A DNA stretch of 8,973 bases from Clostridia bacterium. Its GTDB lineage: Bacteria; Bacillota; Clostridia; Oscillospirales; CAG-272. The stretch's first letter is position 1. The number at the start of each line of letters is the position of its first letter. Location of the stretch: positions 1 to 8,973 of the forward strand of contig JAGAMJ010000112.1 in assembly GCA_017624795.1 (NCBI GenBank), in the 5' to 3' direction. The position numbers and the translations under genes were made by a program. Below the pieces are notes generated by a model. The model searched no databases and was not told the origin of the DNA. It was given only the letters and a program-made list of their open reading frames with translations. This document shows positions 5,755 to 8,973 of this stretch, piece after piece.

Positions 5755-7596
5755 ATGAATAAGCGAAGTCAAAAAACGATCGCTCCCCCACGGCTTGCCG
5801 CCCTTGCGACGGCGCTTTGCCTTGTGGCGTGCGCGGTAGGCAGCATATTGCTATATGTTAAGGTGCTATATCTGCCCGTACTGCTTGTGGGGCTGATGGT
5901 GTTTTTACCGGCAGTGATCGATCTGCTGTTGCTGATCCCGCTGGGGCAAAAGAAAGAAAAAGAGAGCGTTGCGGCTGCCGAAGCCGAGCAAGACGGGGAA
6001 CAGACCGAGGGGAAACGGTTTCGCGCCGTGCTTGATTGGATCAAAGCCCTGCTGCGCCGCGCCGTGAGAGGCGTGTGCGATCTGTGGTTCGATTCCAGAG
6101 CCGCCGTGATGGCTACCCTGACCGTGCTGCTGACGGCGGGAGTCAACGTCGCCTTCTGGCTGATGGTAAAGAGCGCGGCGATCCCCGTAAATTTGGGATA
6201 TCACATTCCGGTGATCCTTGTCGTGGCATTCATCTTTTTCATTGTTTTGGAAAAATGGTGCAAGCACGCAGGCGACGCACAGCGTCGAAACCTGTCCGAG
6301 GAGAGGACCGAGCACGACGAAAGCGGCACGGTCGACCTGTACCACCAAGCTGTCCTGCACAGTCTGCGCGGCGCTTTGTCGGTCGGGAAGGTCGCGTTGC
6401 TGATCGTTGCGATCGCCTTGACGGTGAAGCTGCTTGGATATTTTGACCTTACAAAGATTGCAGTGATCCTGATCGGTGTGCTGTTTGCTTATGAAACGCT
6501 GTTTTTGCTGATCTCACTCGGCGTGCGCGTGATCCGAAAGGAGATGAACGTCGCGCCCGAGCTTTCGATCCCGATGCCGGGCCTTGGCGGAGAGGATCTT
6601 GGCGTGATCTCTTATCTTGAAAAGAATACGGGCATCACGATGCGCTCGCTTTGGAGCATTCGCCTGATCAAAACCGTTTTGCCGTATAGCTTGATCGGCA
6701 TTTTCCTTTTACTGTGGGGATTCAGCGGTGTCGTGAAGATCGAGGCATACCAGCAGGGCGCGCATTACCGTTTGGGTAAGCTGCAAGAGGAAACCTTGCA
6801 GCCCGGGCTTCATATGACCTTGCCCTGGCCCTTTGACCGTGTTGAGGTCTATGACACCGAGGTGGTCGGCAATATGACCATCGGTTACGCGTCGGAGCAA
6901 CGCGCCGACAATATCTGGACCGAGTCGCATAGCGGAGAAGAGTATCAGCTTTTGCTTGGCGGCGGTAAGGAGCTTGTATCGATCAATCTGCGTATCGCGT
7001 ACCAGATTGACGACCTGCAAGCGTATCTGAAAAGCAGCGCCTCGCCCGAGTCGCTGTTGCAGGCGGCAGCATACGAGGCGGTGACCGCAAGGACCATCGT
7101 CACCGACCTTGAAACGCTGCTTGCCACTGACCGTGCTGCTTTTGCGCAAAGCTTTAAGGAAGAATTGATCGCGCGTATCGAGCCCTATCACACGGGCATC
7201 GCAGTGGCGGACGTCGTGCTGGAAAGCATTCACCCGCCCGTGGGTATCGTTGCCGAGATCTATCAGGAGCTGATCAGCGCTGAGATCAGGGCGCAGAAGA
7301 TCGTGCTGGAAGCGCAGGCGAAGGCAAACGTGACGGTCATTGAGGCACAGACCTCTTGTGAGTACAAGCTTGCTTCCGCCATGATACAAAAGCAAAACAG
7401 CGAGGCGGCGGCAAGATCCGAGGTCGCGGAATTTATGGCGAGCGTGGAAGCAGATCAGGCATATCGCGAAACCTATCGGTATTACAAATATCTGCAAGCC
7501 ATCACCGAGGCATATTCCGATGCCAAGGTCGTGATCGTGGGTGACGGGATCGATACCAAGAACATTTATATTGGTAACGTTTCCGTTACGAACTGA
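5755..7596 (+). CDS. HflK-like SPFH/band-7 protein with seven membrane segments, 613 aa
   Basis: A membrane-anchored SPFH (band 7) protein of the HflK type, a family whose classical members form a cage with HflC around FtsH and modulate its proteolysis. It is much longer than classical HflK (about 420) because about 300 residues with several hydrophobic segments come first: roughly 14-35, 37-63, 117-138, 150-168, 211-230, 234-260 and 305-329. Basic loops at 64-115, 166-211 and 258-304 fall on one side, which by the positive-inside rule puts the SPFH domain (about 327-520) outside the cytoplasm, as in HflK. SPFH landmarks include EAYQQGAHYRLGKL (330-343), PGLHMTLPWPFDRVEVYDTE and VSINLRIAYQIDD. 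An Ala/Glu-rich coiled coil follows (about 515-585), then a hydrophobic end DAKVVIVGDG. It lies 16 bases upstream of the HflC-like gene, in an operon from the promoter at 5640. No ftsH is in view. Confidence 0.9.
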   Translation: MNKRSQKTIAPPRLAALATALCLVACAVGSILLYVKVLYLPVLLVGLMVFLPAVIDLLLLIPLGQKKEKESVAAAEAEQDGEQTEGKRFRAVLDWIKALLRRAVRGVCDLWFDSRAAVMATLTVLLTAGVNVAFWLMVKSAAIPVNLGYHIPVILVVAFIFFIVLEKWCKHAGDAQRRNLSEERTEHDESGTVDLYHQAVLHSLRGALSVGKVALLIVAIALTVKLLGYFDLTKIAVILIGVLFAYETLFLLISLGVRVIRKEMNVAPELSIPMPGLGGEDLGVISYLEKNTGITMRSLWSIRLIKTVLPYSLIGIFLLLWGFSGVVKIEAYQQGAHYRLGKLQEETLQPGLHMTLPWPFDRVEVYDTEVVGNMTIGYASEQRADNIWTESHSGEEYQLLLGGGKELVSINLRIAYQIDDLQAYLKSSASPESLLQAAAYEAVTARTIVTDLETLLATDRAAFAQSFKEELIARIEPYHTGIAVADVVLESIHPPVGIVAEIYQELISAEIRAQKIVLEAQAKANVTVIEAQTSCEYKLASAMIQKQNSEAAARSEVAEFMASVEADQAYRETYRYYKYLQAITEAYSDAKVVIVGDGIDTKNIYIGNVSVTN

Positions 7597-7612
7597 ACGG
7601 AGGATCAAAGAG

Positions 7613-8973
7613 ATGAAAAACAAAGATAAACGTATTCATACAGAGATCGAGCAGCCCACCCAGCCCGTGGACGCACAGGGCGCTGCTGCGACTGCCGAAC
7701 AAAGCGAACCGCACAAGAAGCAGCGCTCGCCCTTGGGCGTTCTGATCGCCAAATACGCAACTGCGTTCGTGGTGGTGCTGGTGCTGTTCTGGTTTGGTTT
7801 TACCACCGTCGTTCGAGAGGGACAGTGCGCCGTGATCCTGCGCTTTGGCGCGGTTCGCACCGAAACGACCGAGGCGGGCCTTTACTTCAAGCTTCCTTGG
7901 CCCTTTGAAAGCGTCGTGAACTACGATAACAGATTGCAGTATCTTGAAGCAAACCGTCTGGAAACCACGACCAAGGACAAGCGTAATATCATTTTGCAGT
8001 CCTACGTTGTGTGGGAGATCAACGATCCCGTTCTCTATCATAACAGTGTCGGCTCGATCGGATCGGTAGACGCTTACCTGAACGATCAGGTGTTCAGCGC
8101 GACCAACAGCGTGCTTGGCGGATATGATCTGGCGGCGCTCGTTTCTCTGGACGCCCAGCAGATCAAGATCGACCTCATTCAAGACGAGATCTTTACCCGT
8201 GTGCACGATAACTGTCTTGCCAATTACGGCATCAATATCGTTGACGTCAGCATTTTGCGCCTGACGTTCCCCGACAAAAACACGGCTGCAGTGTTTGAGC
8301 AGATGCAGGCGGACAGACAGTCGGAGATCGACGCCATCATCAGCAAGGCAGAGCACGAGGCAAACAAGATCACCAACGACGCTGACGTAGAAGCTTCCGA
8401 GATCATCGGTCAGGGCACCAAGGATGCCGCCGCGATCAAGGCAGAAACCGAGAAAGCGGTCGCAAAGATCTACAACGATGCCTATGCCGCGAATATGGAC
8501 CTGTATCAGTTCCTCACCGAGCTTGATACCAGAGTCAACACGGTCAACAGCAATACCGTGCTGGTGGTCAAGGCGAACGAGTACCCCTTCAACATTCTGT
8601 TCAATTATGCCGAGATCGCCAACAAGGATTCGGTGCTGACCGATCTTTCCTACATTTTGACGCAGCTTTCCGAAAAGGATCGCAACGATCTGATCGTTGC
8701 CATAACGGCACTGATCGAGGATGCGAACAACGGCGACGGCTACCATACCGCGGCACTTTTGCAGGGCAATCTGATCGGCGCCTCGGCAACCGTTGACAAT
8801 TGGGCAAAGCTCTCTGCCGAGGATACCGTTACGCTGACCATCACACCTGACCAAGGGTATTCGTTCAAGGTGGCGCCCGTCGTTACCGTGCAGGGTGCAA
8901 CTGTGGGCAACGTGGTCGCCGATCAAAACGGTGTTTATACGTGTGTGATCACCGGCTTTACGACCAGTGCCAC
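7613..8973 (+). CDS. HflC-like SPFH protein with a C-terminal extension, partial at right edge
   Basis: The frame opens at ATG 7613, nine bases after GGAGG (7599-7603), and stays open to the window edge (453 codons). Residues 1-42 are a hydrophilic cytoplasmic tail; 43-67 is one membrane anchor (AFVVVLVLFWFGFTTVV). The SPFH domain follows (about 66-250): VREGQCAVILRFGAV, GLYFKLPWPFESV, and YVVWEINDPVLY, all HflC-type. A charged coiled coil spans about 255-305 (KAEHEANKITNDADVEASEI). The HflC-like end is about 305-336 (LYQFLTELDTRVN, then YPFNILFNYAEI). HflC proteins usually finish here, near 290-335 residues. This one goes on: a helical linker (about 337-380) and then a Thr/Val-rich beta segment (TVTLTITPDQGYSFKVAP, about 405-422) resembling bacterial surface-repeat domains (InlB B-repeat / Flg_new types). 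With an N-in anchor the extension would lie outside the cell. Partner: the HflK-like gene just upstream. Confidence 0.9.
   Translation, partial: MKNKDKRIHTEIEQPTQPVDAQGAAATAEQSEPHKKQRSPLGVLIAKYATAFVVVLVLFWFGFTTVVREGQCAVILRFGAVRTETTEAGLYFKLPWPFESVVNYDNRLQYLEANRLETTTKDKRNIILQSYVVWEINDPVLYHNSVGSIGSVDAYLNDQVFSATNSVLGGYDLAALVSLDAQQIKIDLIQDEIFTRVHDNCLANYGINIVDVSILRLTFPDKNTAAVFEQMQADRQSEIDAIISKAEHEANKITNDADVEASEIIGQGTKDAAAIKAETEKAVAKIYNDAYAANMDLYQFLTELDTRVNTVNSNTVLVVKANEYPFNILFNYAEIANKDSVLTDLSYILTQLSEKDRNDLIVAITALIEDANNGDGYHTAALLQGNLIGASATVDNWAKLSAEDTVTLTITPDQGYSFKVAPVVTVQGATVGNVVADQNGVYTCVITGFTTSA

Noticed and set aside
5532..5762. Plus-strand open frame spanning the nucleotidyltransferase end and the hflK-like leader
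   Set aside because: It crosses a strong terminator and a promoter and has no ribosome site, so it is not a gene.
7586..8926. Long minus-strand open frame (446 codons) opposite the HflC-like gene
   Set aside because: The plus strand encodes a clear SPFH protein with ribosome site and operon context; the reverse frame has low-complexity His/Val/Leu-rich content and is explained by codon use.
1..8973. CRISPR arrays, tRNA/rRNA genes, insertion sequences or phage genes
   Set aside because: No spaced repeats, RNA-gene signatures, transposase-like frames or terminal repeats were seen on either strand.

Overview
The window looks like a stretch of chromosome from a low-redundancy, moderately GC-rich Firmicute, most likely an anaerobic clostridial (gut-type) bacterium. 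This rests on strong AGGAGG-type ribosome sites, sigma-A-like promoters with TG-extended -10 boxes, a class II GalT, a cytidylate-kinase-like protein and a stand-alone Amidase_6 protein, all typical of Clostridia. It is an inference from gene content; no rRNA or other marker is present. I saw no mobile element, CRISPR array, tRNA or rRNA.

Layout. Bases 1-200 hold the 3' end of an unrecognised gene, closed by a strong terminator (204-240). Next come a small Cys/His amidase-domain protein (299-865) and, from its own promoter, an ArsB/NhaD-type ion-transporter-superfamily permease (971-2269), both on +. A shared bidirectional terminator (2269-2307) fills the gap to a convergent minus-strand operon: galT (2940-4448) followed by a cytidylate-kinase-like gene (2310-2927). 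The galT promoter matches the -35 and -10 consensus and its -10 box lies inside a perfect 19-bp palindrome. A 212-bp divergent region separates galT from a plus-strand sugar-1-phosphate nucleotidyltransferase (4661-5572), which ends in its own terminator.

The right third (5640 to the edge) is a two-gene operon for SPFH/band-7 membrane proteins. The first is an HflK-like protein with about seven membrane segments before its SPFH domain. The second is an HflC-like protein whose reading frame continues at least about 115 residues past the normal HflC end, into a beta-rich segment resembling a bacterial surface-protein repeat, and runs off the window.

How they work together. GalT and the nucleotidyltransferase fit one job, interconverting and supplying UDP-hexoses during galactose or related sugar use, and they share a divergent control region. 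The HflK/HflC pair probably forms one membrane-anchored hetero-oligomer on the outer face of the membrane; it is the most unusual part of the window. The permease and amidase have no obvious functional partner here. Every stretch between genes is under 300 bases and is listed below by its promoters, terminators or leader structures.
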